DNA from: Nitrospirota bacterium
GTDB lineage: Bacteria > Nitrospirota > Thermodesulfovibrionia > Thermodesulfovibrionales > UBA6898
DNA length: 35,889 nucleotides
Direction: 5' to 3'
NCBI GenBank assembly: GCA_003252075.1
Contig: QKDO01000027.1
Coordinates: 1-35,889 of the forward strand
The position numbers were made by a program, and so were the translations under genes. The notes under the pieces were generated by a model that did no database searches, was not told the DNA's origin, and saw nothing but the letters and a program-made list of their open reading frames with translations. Below, piece after piece: positions 7,014 to 14,575 of this stretch (position 1 is the first letter of the stretch; each line of letters opens with the position of its first letter).

Positions 7014-9089
7014 TTAGAGCAGAGGTACTATCAGCAGTGCAACGATATTAATGACCTTGATCATAGGGTTAATTGCCGGACCTGCGGTGTCCTTGTAAGG
7101 ATCGCCGACCGTATCGCCTGTGACAGAGGCCTTGTGTCCATCGCTCCCCTTTTTGTGCACGACACCTTTGTCATCGGTAACGCCTTCTTCAAAGGATTTC
7201 TTGGCGTTGTCCCAAGCTCCGCCACCGCTTGTCATGGCAATAGCCTGGAAGAGTCCGGTCAGGATGCTTCCGATAAGAACGCCTCCGAGGGCTTCCCTGC
7301 CAAGGGTAAGTCCAACTATAACAGGAACTACAACTGGGATAAGCGCAGGGACCATCATCTGCTTGATAGCGCCTTTTGTGACAATGTCAACGCACTTTCC
7401 ATACTCGGGCTTTGCCTTGTATTCCATAATTCCGGGGATCTCCCTGAACTGTCTTCTGACTTCATCAACAATGCTGCCTGCCGCCTTTCCGACAGCCTCC
7501 ATGAGGAGTGAGCCGAAATAGTAGGGGAGAAGGCCGCCGATGAAAAGACCTGCCAGAACCATTGGATTTGAAAGGTCAAAATAAAGGACCTCGCTGAACG
7601 ATCTTGAATACTCCGCAAAAAGAACAAGGGCCGCAAGACCTGCTGAACCGATAGCATAACCCTTGGTAACAGCCTTTGTGGTATTTCCAACTGCATCCAA
7701 TGGATCTGTGATGTTACGGATATCTTCAGGCAGTCCTGACATCTCTGCGATACCGCCTGCATTGTCTGTAATAGGACCGTACGAATCAATCGCAACAACG
7801 ATACCGGTCATCGAAAGCATCGAAACTGCTGACAGAGCGATAGCAAAAAGACCGCCCGCTGCATCGCCGGCAAATCCGCCGCCCAATGAATAGGCACCGA
7901 GGATCGAGGCAACAATGACAATAACGGGAGCTGCGGTTGACTTCATGCTGACTGCCAGACCGGCGATCACGTTTGTGCCGTGACCGGTCAGGCTGGCCTT
8001 TGCAATGTGTTTCACCGGAGAATACTGAGAAGCGGTGAAATACTCAGTTATAACCACGATCAGTCCGGTCAATGCAAGACCGATAAGCGCCATAAGGAAT
8101 ACGTTCATTTGTGTAAACGACGGATGATCAACTACTGAAGTCTGTGCTGATGCACCTTGCAGAAAATAGCCTGTCACAATATAAAATGTTATTGCCGCAA
8201 GAACTCCGGCAACGGCAAGTCCCTTATACAGGGCGCCCATGATATACTGGCTTTTACCGAGTCTTACCGCAAACGTTCCGATAATGGAAGCTATGATCGA
8301 TATTCCTCCGAGGAGCAGCGGGAACTCAATCCAGTCGCTACCTACGCCAAAAACAGTCTTAGCAAGGAGCATTGCTGCAACAAGCGTTACGGTGTATGTT
8401 TCATAAAGGTCAGCTGCCATACCTGCGCAGTCACCTACGTTGTCACCCACGTTGTCTGCGATAACCGCCGGATTTCTCGGGTCGTCTTCGGGAATACCTG
8501 CTTCAACCTTTCCAACGAGGTCAGCACCTACGTCAGCAGCCTTTGTGTAGATACCGCCGGCGATACGGGCAAACACGCTCATGAGTGAGCATCCGAAGCC
8601 GAGGCCTACCAGGGCATGGAATACCATCTCAGGATCTGCAGCCTTTGCGATCGTATAAAAGCCTGCAAGGCCTATGATTCCAAGACCAACCACCATAACG
8701 CCGGTAACCGAGCCGCCCTTGAAGGCGAGGCTGAGTGCCGCCTGAAGACCCTTGCTGGCAGCCTGTGTGGTGCGTACGTTTGCCCTGACAGTGACCCACA
8801 TGCCCACAAAACCTGCAAGTGCCGAACCGACCGTGCCGATGACAAAACCGATAGCAGTCCACATACCCAGTTTCAGTGCCACGATAAGGACTACGAGAAT
8901 TACTGCAACCATCGCTACGGTTTTATATTCGCGTGCAAGAAATGCGTATGCGCCTTCCTTGACTGCATTGGAAATCTCCTGCATCTTTGTACTTCCCGCA
9001 TCCTGCTTCGATACCCACATTGCGGTAATCACGGCATATACAACTCCGAGAAGACCGCATCCTAAAGCAAATAAAATAGTCGAACTCAT
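7014..9089 (-). CDS. hppA: Membrane-bound proton-pumping pyrophosphatase (K+-independent type)
   Basis: A 691-residue polytopic inner-membrane protein of the H+-PPase family. It hydrolyses PPi and exports protons. The catalytic loop is intact: [20 protein letters not shown], then [20 protein letters not shown]. The later acidic motifs include [10 protein letters not shown] and, at the C-terminus, [11 protein letters not shown] and [17 protein letters not shown]. The sequence [17 protein letters not shown] has Lys and Thr at the two positions that separate K+-independent enzymes (K, T) from K+-dependent ones (A, G/A). AAGGAGG precedes the ATG. It is the last gene on the minus strand after qmoABC and the CBS protein, ahead of a strong terminator, so its natural PPi source is Sat in the same cluster: it makes sulfate activation both favourable and partly energy-conserving. 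Confidence 0.95.
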   Translation of the reverse strand: MSSTILFALGCGLLGVVYAVITAMWVSKQDAGSTKMQEISNAVKEGAYAFLAREYKTVAMVAVILVVLIVALKLGMWTAIGFVIGTVGSALAGFVGMWVTVRANVRTTQAASKGLQAALSLAFKGGSVTGVMVVGLGIIGLAGFYTIAKAADPEMVFHALVGLGFGCSLMSVFARIAGGIYTKAADVGADLVGKVEAGIPEDDPRNPAVIADNVGDNVGDCAGMAADLYETYTVTLVAAMLLAKTVFGVGSDWIEFPLLLGGISIIASIIGTFAVRLGKSQYIMGALYKGLAVAGVLAAITFYIVTGYFLQGASAQTSVVDHPSFTQMNVFLMALIGLALTGLIVVITEYFTASQYSPVKHIAKASLTGHGTNVIAGLAVSMKSTAAPVIVIVASILGAYSLGGGFAGDAAGGLFAIALSAVSMLSMTGIVVAIDSYGPITDNAGGIAEMSGLPEDIRNITDPLDAVGNTTKAVTKGYAIGSAGLAALVLFAEYSRSFSEVLYFDLSNPMVLAGLFIGGLLPYYFGSLLMEAVGKAAGSIVDEVRRQFREIPGIMEYKAKPEYGKCVDIVTKGAIKQMMVPALIPVVVPVIVGLTLGREALGGVLIGSILTGLFQAIAMTSGGGAWDNAKKSFEEGVTDDKGVVHKKGSDGHKASVTGDTVGDPYKDTAGPAINPMIKVINIVALLIVPLL

Positions 9090-9182
9090 TAAATTCCTCC
9101 TTGTTTTAAAGTTTAGAAACCGTGCGCATATAATCTATCTTAATCTTGAAATTCCCCCACCTCCTGTTACGATAGAATTGTC

Positions 9183-9629
9183 TCATCCGGGATATTTGTC
9201 AGATATATAATCCTTGAGATAGTGATTCTCTGCCCTGAGGTCTGAAACCTGAGCCTTGACCACGTCCCTGATAGAAAGCATCGCTACGATCCGGTGGTTT
9301 TCCACGACAGGAAGATGGCGTATCCTGTTCTTTATCATGATAGTTGTCACATAGCAGAGATCATCGTTACTTTCAACGATAATAAGATTTGTGGTCATCA
9401 CCTCAGCCATTTTAATATCCTTGAAATGCCGGTCGCCTTTCCTGGTCCAGCACTTGAGCACATCCCTTTCCGTAAACATCCCTACAGGTTTCCCTTCATC
9501 GTCAACGACAACCAGAGCTCCAATCTCATTTTCGACCAGCTGGGTCACTGCATCGGCGACCATCTTTTCCTTATTAATTGAAATGATATCCCTTTTTACA
9601 TCTCCAATTATCTCTTTTACTGTTGCCAT
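9183..9629 (-). CDS. Two-CBS-domain protein
   Basis: A 148-residue soluble protein built of a CBS pair and a short C-terminal tail. CBS1 includes VTQLVENEIGALVVVDDEGK followed by PVGMFTERDVLK; CBS2 includes TTIMIKNRIRHLPVVENHRI followed by VAMLSIRDVVKA. CBS pairs (Bateman modules) typically bind adenosyl ligands such as AMP, ATP or SAM. The gene lies 34 bases after qmoC and 93 before hppA, on the same strand as the sulfate-activation genes, whose products turn over ATP, APS, AMP and PPi. A role as adenylate sensor for this pathway, perhaps for the pyrophosphatase, is inference; in Firmicutes soluble CBS-PPases are controlled by AMP/ADP in cis. A general stress CBS protein is the alternative. 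GAGGATAAGG precedes the ATG. Confidence 0.85.
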   Translation of the reverse strand: MATVKEIIGDVKRDIISINKEKMVADAVTQLVENEIGALVVVDDEGKPVGMFTERDVLKCWTRKGDRHFKDIKMAEVMTTNLIIVESNDDLCYVTTIMIKNRIRHLPVVENHRIVAMLSIRDVVKAQVSDLRAENHYLKDYISDKYPG

Positions 9630-9663
9630 GGCCTTATCCTCGCCTTTCCGATGTTAACGGGAT

Positions 9664-10875
9664 TTAATATTTCTTCTCTTCTCTGCCCGAATATTTCGCA
9701 AATACCAGGGCAGTCGTACGGTATACCATATGAGCCATCTTCGAAAACGGGGCGTATGCAAAAAGGAAGAAAACCGAGACAAGATGGATAAAATATGTCG
9801 GATACGCGAGCATGCGCAGATCTGCAAGCCTCAGACCATCTTCCGTTCCGATATCAGCAAGTCTGAGAACCTCAGATAGAATACCAGTCACCACGATGGA
9901 CGTGATGATGCCAATGAAGAGCCAATCGAAATAACTGCCTGCCCCTGCCTTTTCAGCGTTCTTTCTCCTGTTGGTTATCACCTGAAGTATTCCGGCAAGA
10001 AGAAGGATAGCGCTCACATTGCCAACGATCTTCATGGGGTCATACAGCGGATAGGGTGATTCCCCGAAATGAAAGACCGAAAATGCTGTAATGCCAAAGA
10101 ACTCGTAGCCGTACAGATAGGCGATCGCCCACGTGGTCGTTATTGCCAGCCCTACGAAGCCAAAGAAGACGAACAGATGCGTATTCGCCCGGTCTTTTGT
10201 CACTTCGCATTTTTTGAAGCGCTTGTGGGTCACGAACTCAAAGATTGTCCCGAGAATAATCGCAATCATCGGGCCTTTAACTTTTCTCTGCCAGGGATTA
10301 GAGCTCATTTCGATGCTTTTGGTCAGATCCTTCCAGTACCGACTGACACCCATGATGAAGCCGATTACGGCAAAGAGTGCGGCAGCGCTGAATATCACAT
10401 CGATATAGGGCACCTTCATGAACTTTTCCGCATATACAATTCTGCCTTCCGGGATGAAGGAATTCCCCTGCATGAGGATTGCAACGATGAAGATGATTAC
10501 GGGTAGGGCAAGAAGGCCGATAAGGGCTTTTGGGCTGCCAACCGCCTTTGCCAGGAAACTCGGCGTTGCATAGTGCTGGATGCTCAACTTCCTGACCGCG
10601 CCAAGGACCTCTCCCGGCTTCGCCCCCCGCGGGCAGTAAGCAGTGCAGTCGCTGCACTGGTGACAGAGCCAGACATCAGGGTTGCTGATGAGCCTGTCCT
10701 TGAGTCCCCACTGGGCATGGATCATCTCCTTCCGCGGGAACGGATTATCCTCCGGCGTGACATTGCACACGACAGAGCAGGTTGCGCATTGAAAACATTT
10801 CTTGACGGACTCACCGCCTGCGGCAATGACATCGTTTATAAAATTGACATCAGGTTTTATGATCTGTTCTGCCAT
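9664..10875 (-). CDS. qmoC: QmoC, membrane subunit of the quinone-interacting oxidoreductase
   Basis: A 403-residue fusion of an HdrC-like domain and an HdrE/NarI-like cytochrome b domain. The N-terminal 90 residues carry two [4Fe-4S] motifs, CFQCATCSVVCN and CHQCSDCTAYCPRG. From about residue 115 onward there are roughly six membrane spans with His residues able to hold haem b. QmoC takes electrons from menaquinol and passes them to QmoAB and on to AprBA at the inner face of the membrane. AGGAGGAAG stands before the ATG. The gene follows qmoB with a 65-base gap that contains a 7-bp hairpin. Length and order match characterised qmo operons. Confidence 0.95.
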   Translation of the reverse strand: MAEQIIKPDVNFINDVIAAGGESVKKCFQCATCSVVCNVTPEDNPFPRKEMIHAQWGLKDRLISNPDVWLCHQCSDCTAYCPRGAKPGEVLGAVRKLSIQHYATPSFLAKAVGSPKALIGLLALPVIIFIVAILMQGNSFIPEGRIVYAEKFMKVPYIDVIFSAAALFAVIGFIMGVSRYWKDLTKSIEMSSNPWQRKVKGPMIAIILGTIFEFVTHKRFKKCEVTKDRANTHLFVFFGFVGLAITTTWAIAYLYGYEFFGITAFSVFHFGESPYPLYDPMKIVGNVSAILLLAGILQVITNRRKNAEKAGAGSYFDWLFIGIITSIVVTGILSEVLRLADIGTEDGLRLADLRMLAYPTYFIHLVSVFFLFAYAPFSKMAHMVYRTTALVFAKYSGREEKKY

Positions 10876-10907
10876 CTACTTCCTCCTCTTAAAATGCTAT
10901 GCATGAT

Positions 10908-10937
10908 CCTGCCATTGTTACATCAGTCACTGGCAGG
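10908..10937 (-). repeat. Hairpin between qmoB and qmoC
   Basis: CCTGCCA (10908-10914) and TGGCAGG (10931-10937) form a perfect 7-bp stem with a 16-base loop in the short gap between the two genes. No T-run follows on the minus strand, so it is not a classical terminator. It may affect mRNA processing or translation of qmoC. Confidence 0.5.
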
Positions 10938-10940
10938 GTG

Positions 10941-13169
10941 TTAGAATCCCTTGAACGGGTTAGGGCCGACCTCGTCGATTCTCTTCATGAAATCATCGAT
11001 CATCGCCGGCAGTTTGTCGTAGTCAGATATCGCGACCTGCAGCAGCTGGCAGCGATCCGCCTCGAGCTGAAGCTTGCTGAGCGTCTCCTGCAACTTGCTG
11101 AAGCGATAGTTCGCGAGCTCACTGCCCTTCACGAAATGGCACTGGTAGTTCTCTCCGTATTTGCAGCCGAGAAGGATCAGGCCGTCAATGCCCCGCGACA
11201 GGGCGTCCGTCACCCAGACAAGGTTCGTCGATCCGAGACACCTAACCGGAATGATCCTCACTGCTGGATGGAGCTTCATCTTCTTTATAGCCGCGCTATC
11301 GAGCGCCGGATAGGCGTCGTTTTCGCACGCCAGCACGATGACACGATAGCCTTCGTCGGGAACATCCACGCCATCTTTTATCATGGAGCCGACGATATCA
11401 ACGCTGAAGTCCTTGAAAGAAACGATCCTTTCCGGGCACGCACCCATACAGGTACCGCACCGTCTGCAGCGGTTGAGCCGATAGAATGGCGTTCCCTTCT
11501 CATCCTCATCGATTGCGCCGAACGGGCACTCCTCAGTACACCTCTTGCAGGATGTGCACTTGATCATCAGGGGATCAGGGAACGTGGTGTCCCATGCCCT
11601 CGGGTGTACAGCCATGCCTTTTGCTACATGCTCGACACACTGGATCGCCTTAAGCGCTGCGCCTGCTGCGTCTTCAGCTGCGTCTGACATCGTCATCGGC
11701 TGCTTCACGCAGCCTGCAGTATAGATCCCCGTCCGTCTCGTCTCATACTGGAAGCAGATGAAGTTGGAATCCGCAAAGCCGTATGCTCCTTCGAGGGTAG
11801 GGATTTCCGGGCCCTGACGGTAAGTGAGGTTCAAGATGGAATCCGGCTTCGGCGTTTCGTCAAGAAATGCCTTTTTTGCGTCATCACCTTTTTTGCCTGC
11901 TTCGGTGAGGGCGTCAAAGTACTCCTGGGTCGCCCTTGTTGCAGGAACAATACCGGTAGCAAGCACCACGAGATCAGCCTCCACCTTGATCTTTTCACCG
12001 AGGAGGGTATTTTCTGCTTCAACATGGAGGTTACCGTTGCCAGCGTCGGTAATTGCCGTTACATCGCCCTTGGTGAGAAGAACTCCCGGATCGTTCTGCA
12101 TATTTTTGTAGAAGAGCTCCGTCTGGCCGGGGGTCCTGATATCTTTATAGAATATCATGGCTACAGCATCGCTGTTCTTCTCTCTCACATACTTGGCCTG
12201 CTTGAGCGAAGTACCACAGCAGAAAGATGAGCAGTAGGGAAGATGGTTTGCATCCCGCGAACCAGCGCACTGAATGAAAGCAATTTTTTTGGCCTCCTTA
12301 CCGTCGGAGGGCCGGACGATTTTACCCTTCTTCGCGATCTCTTCCATCTGTACATTTGTTATGACATTGGGATTTCCGTAGCCAAGATACTCGAGCTTCG
12401 ATGCATCATAGGGTTTCCAGCCGGCAGCCATAACGAATGCTCCGACCTTTACGGTTTGGCTGGAACCGTTTGTCCTTAAGGTCACGTCAAAAAGACCCGG
12501 CTGGCCGTCGGTCTTTTCAACCGTTGTCGCTTTGTAGATCGTAACGTTTTCGTTCGATTCTACTTCCTTTATCTTGTCAAAGATCCTCGGCTCCTCGAGT
12601 TTGTCATAGGGATAGAGTCGCGGGGTTTCTTTGTAAAGTTTTGCCGCCCAGCCGCCCAGTTCGGCCTCTTTTTCTACCAGAAAAACCTTATAGCCTGCGT
12701 CGGCCGCTTCAAGCGCTGCGGTAATGCCGGTGATGCCACCGCCAATAACCATGATGGTGTTGCTGAGATCCTCAAGGATATTCGGCTCGGGCAGACCACC
12801 CTTCTGCACCTTGATGACGCCCATCTTCATATAGTCTTCGGCAACAGCCTGCGTATCTTCATTACCCGGCTCCATGGTCCATGCAATAAATTCACGGAGA
12901 TTAACCCGCTCCGTGATCGTACCCGGAAAGTCAAACTCCTCAAACTTCACACGAGGCGAGCAGGCGCCAATCACAACGCAGGTCGTGCCTTCTTTGACAT
13001 CATTCCTGATCATCTCGAGGCCTTCGGGGCTGCAGAGAATGCCGTGGTCCTTGACCGCCTCGGCCGGGACCTTAGCCCCACCAGCCGTCGCCTTTTTCAA
13101 ATCATCGACATTCAGCGCCTCACCTATGCCGCACCCTTTGCAGATATATACACCGAATTTCTTTTCCAT
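10941..13169 (-). CDS. qmoB: QmoB, HdrA/MvhD-like flavo-iron-sulfur subunit
   Basis: A 742-residue cytoplasmic protein. Residues 1-135 are a reduced HdrA N-terminal domain with YICKGCGIGE. An FAD-binding fold begins at IMVIGGGITGITAALEAADA, and the HdrA-type segment FIQCAGSRDANHLPYCSSFC follows near residue 300. Two [4Fe-4S] motifs, CTSCKRCTEECP and CRRCGTCMGACP, lie near 540-585. The C-terminal 140 residues are MvhD-like, with VRCLGSTNLVWVTDAL and LLGCKYGENYQCHF. QmoB works with QmoA and QmoC to move electrons between menaquinol and APS reductase; flavin-based bifurcation has been proposed for the complex but cannot be judged here. The Shine-Dalgarno sequence of this gene is made by the last two Arg codons (AGGAGG) of qmoA, 12 bases before the ATG, which ties the two genes together translationally. 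Confidence 0.95.
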   Translation of the reverse strand: MEKKFGVYICKGCGIGEALNVDDLKKATAGGAKVPAEAVKDHGILCSPEGLEMIRNDVKEGTTCVVIGACSPRVKFEEFDFPGTITERVNLREFIAWTMEPGNEDTQAVAEDYMKMGVIKVQKGGLPEPNILEDLSNTIMVIGGGITGITAALEAADAGYKVFLVEKEAELGGWAAKLYKETPRLYPYDKLEEPRIFDKIKEVESNENVTIYKATTVEKTDGQPGLFDVTLRTNGSSQTVKVGAFVMAAGWKPYDASKLEYLGYGNPNVITNVQMEEIAKKGKIVRPSDGKEAKKIAFIQCAGSRDANHLPYCSSFCCGTSLKQAKYVREKNSDAVAMIFYKDIRTPGQTELFYKNMQNDPGVLLTKGDVTAITDAGNGNLHVEAENTLLGEKIKVEADLVVLATGIVPATRATQEYFDALTEAGKKGDDAKKAFLDETPKPDSILNLTYRQGPEIPTLEGAYGFADSNFICFQYETRRTGIYTAGCVKQPMTMSDAAEDAAGAALKAIQCVEHVAKGMAVHPRAWDTTFPDPLMIKCTSCKRCTEECPFGAIDEDEKGTPFYRLNRCRRCGTCMGACPERIVSFKDFSVDIVGSMIKDGVDVPDEGYRVIVLACENDAYPALDSAAIKKMKLHPAVRIIPVRCLGSTNLVWVTDALSRGIDGLILLGCKYGENYQCHFVKGSELANYRFSKLQETLSKLQLEADRCQLLQVAISDYDKLPAMIDDFMKRIDEVGPNPFKGF

Positions 13170-13178
13170 TATGTAATC

Positions 13179-14432
13179 TTACCTCCTTGCGCTCTGAATG
13201 CTTTTGATCGCCACCCCTGTTGCATCCTGCACAGAGCGTGCAACGTCGACAGGACTCTTGAGCGTTCCGACTGCATAAATACCCTTTTTCAGTGAAGCTG
13301 CTGCGACAAAGCCGTCAGGCGTGTATGAGATGTCTCCCGGTAGCTTGGCTGTCTTTGTCGAAGGCACCATGCCGGCCGCAAGCACAACCATATCGAACCT
13401 TGCCTGTATCTTCTTGCCTGCCATAATATCTTCCGCCTCGACGATCACATCCTTCGTCTCCGGATCCTCCGTAATTCTCGCAATCTTTCCCTTGGTAAAG
13501 GAGACGTTCGGATCATCCTTAACCTTCCAATAGAACTGCTCGTACCTTCCTGGTGTCCGCAGGTCTATATAGAAGATCCGGGCCTTGGAATCCGGATACT
13601 GCTCCCTGATATAGGTCGCCTGCTTCATGGATGCCATGCAGCAGATATAGGAGCAGTAAGGCAAATGGTTTTCATCGCGCGAGCCTGCGCACTGCACAAA
13701 GGCAATGTTTTTTGCCGGCTTGTTGTCCGATGGCCTGAGAATCTTTCCGCCGGTGGGGCCATTCGGGGATGCGAGCCTTTCCATCTGCATATTTGATATT
13801 ACGTTTGCCACCTTGCCGCCTCCGAGATTGTCGAGCTTGGCGATGTCATAGACATCCCAGCCAGTTGCCAGAACAATGGCTCCGACATTGACTTGGATGG
13901 TCTGCGGCTTCATATTAAGATCTATTGCATCGTATTTACAGACCGCGACGCACTTGGCACAGGACGTCCCCTTGCAGTGTTTTCCGTCAATGGCATAAAG
14001 AAAGGGGAATGCCTGGTTATGCGTAATAAATGCCGCTTTGGTCTTGCTGAGGCCGAAATTGAACTCATTGCTCATCTCGACCGGACAGGCCTCTGCGCAT
14101 GCATTGCAGCCGACACACTTGTCATTTACAAACCGGGGGCTTATTTTAAGGGTAACGTCATAGTTGCCTTCCTGCCCCGAGATCTTTTCCACTTCAGCCT
14201 GCGTATAAAAGGTAATGTCTCCGCTGTTCTTGATCCTCTTATAGTTCATCTCCAGCCCGCAGTTCGGAGGGCAGAGCTTGGGGAAATACTTATTGAGCTG
14301 TGTCACCCTTCCACCAAAGAACGGCGTCTTTTCGACGATGATCACCTCGAAACCGGCCTCTGCGGTCTCCACTGCTGCAGTCAGCCCGCTGAATCCTCCT
14401 CCGACCACCAGCACCTTTTTATTTTCTGCCAT
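13179..14432 (-). CDS. qmoA: QmoA, HdrA-like flavoprotein subunit
   Basis: A 417-residue protein starting MAENKKVLVVGGGFSGLTAA, an FAD dinucleotide-binding fold. It holds Fe-S-type cysteines at CVGCNACAEACPVE and CKGTSCAKCVAVCK, and the HdrA-type segment FVQCAGSRDENHLPYCSYIC, parallel to the one in QmoB. The start at 14432 is chosen because AAGGAGGATAGAG lies directly before it. The frame is open upstream to 14564, but that extra part lies in the hairpin region and is not protein-like. QmoA is the soluble partner of QmoB in the Qmo complex that links the menaquinone pool to AprBA. It ends ten bases before qmoB. A 143-base gap with two strong hairpins separates it from aprA. Confidence 0.95.
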   Translation of the reverse strand: MAENKKVLVVGGGFSGLTAAVETAEAGFEVIIVEKTPFFGGRVTQLNKYFPKLCPPNCGLEMNYKRIKNSGDITFYTQAEVEKISGQEGNYDVTLKISPRFVNDKCVGCNACAEACPVEMSNEFNFGLSKTKAAFITHNQAFPFLYAIDGKHCKGTSCAKCVAVCKYDAIDLNMKPQTIQVNVGAIVLATGWDVYDIAKLDNLGGGKVANVISNMQMERLASPNGPTGGKILRPSDNKPAKNIAFVQCAGSRDENHLPYCSYICCMASMKQATYIREQYPDSKARIFYIDLRTPGRYEQFYWKVKDDPNVSFTKGKIARITEDPETKDVIVEAEDIMAGKKIQARFDMVVLAAGMVPSTKTAKLPGDISYTPDGFVAAASLKKGIYAVGTLKSPVDVARSVQDATGVAIKSIQSARR

Positions 14433-14477
14433 CTCTATCCTCCTTAAGGCAGGGGTTGATGTAACATGCAAAATGCG

Positions 14478-14516
14478 GATCGCTGGAGCCAAAACCCTGT
14501 TTTGTATCCAGCGATC
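14478..14516 (-). repeat. Hairpin 1 between aprA and qmoA
   Basis: GATCGCTGGA (14478-14487) pairs with TCCAGCGATC (14507-14516), ten perfect base pairs. Inside, CAAAAC (14490-14495) pairs with GTTTTG (14499-14504) around a 3-base loop, separated from the outer stem by a symmetrical 2-by-2 internal loop. It shares CCAAAACCCT with the hairpin next to it. No poly-T tract follows on the coding (minus) strand. Confidence 0.75.
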
Positions 14517-14535
14517 GGCATTGTGCCGGCGGGAT

Positions 14536-14567
14536 ATTTTGGGGAGGGCCAAAACCCTCCCCAAAAT
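14536..14567 (-). repeat. Hairpin 2 between aprA and qmoA
   Basis: ATTTTGGGGAGGG (14536-14548) and CCCTCCCCAAAAT (14555-14567) form a perfect 13-bp stem with a 6-base loop, nine bases after the aprA stop codon. The tip again reads CCAAAACCCT. The stem is strong enough to terminate or to protect the aprBA mRNA 3' end, but no T-run follows it. Partial read-through into qmoA or a processing site is the likely role. Confidence 0.8.
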
Positions 14568-14575
14568 GCTCTCAA

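Noticed and set aside
14433-14564. N-terminal extension of QmoA to 14564
   Set aside because: It runs through both hairpins, is not protein-like, and AAGGAGG directly precedes the ATG at 14432.
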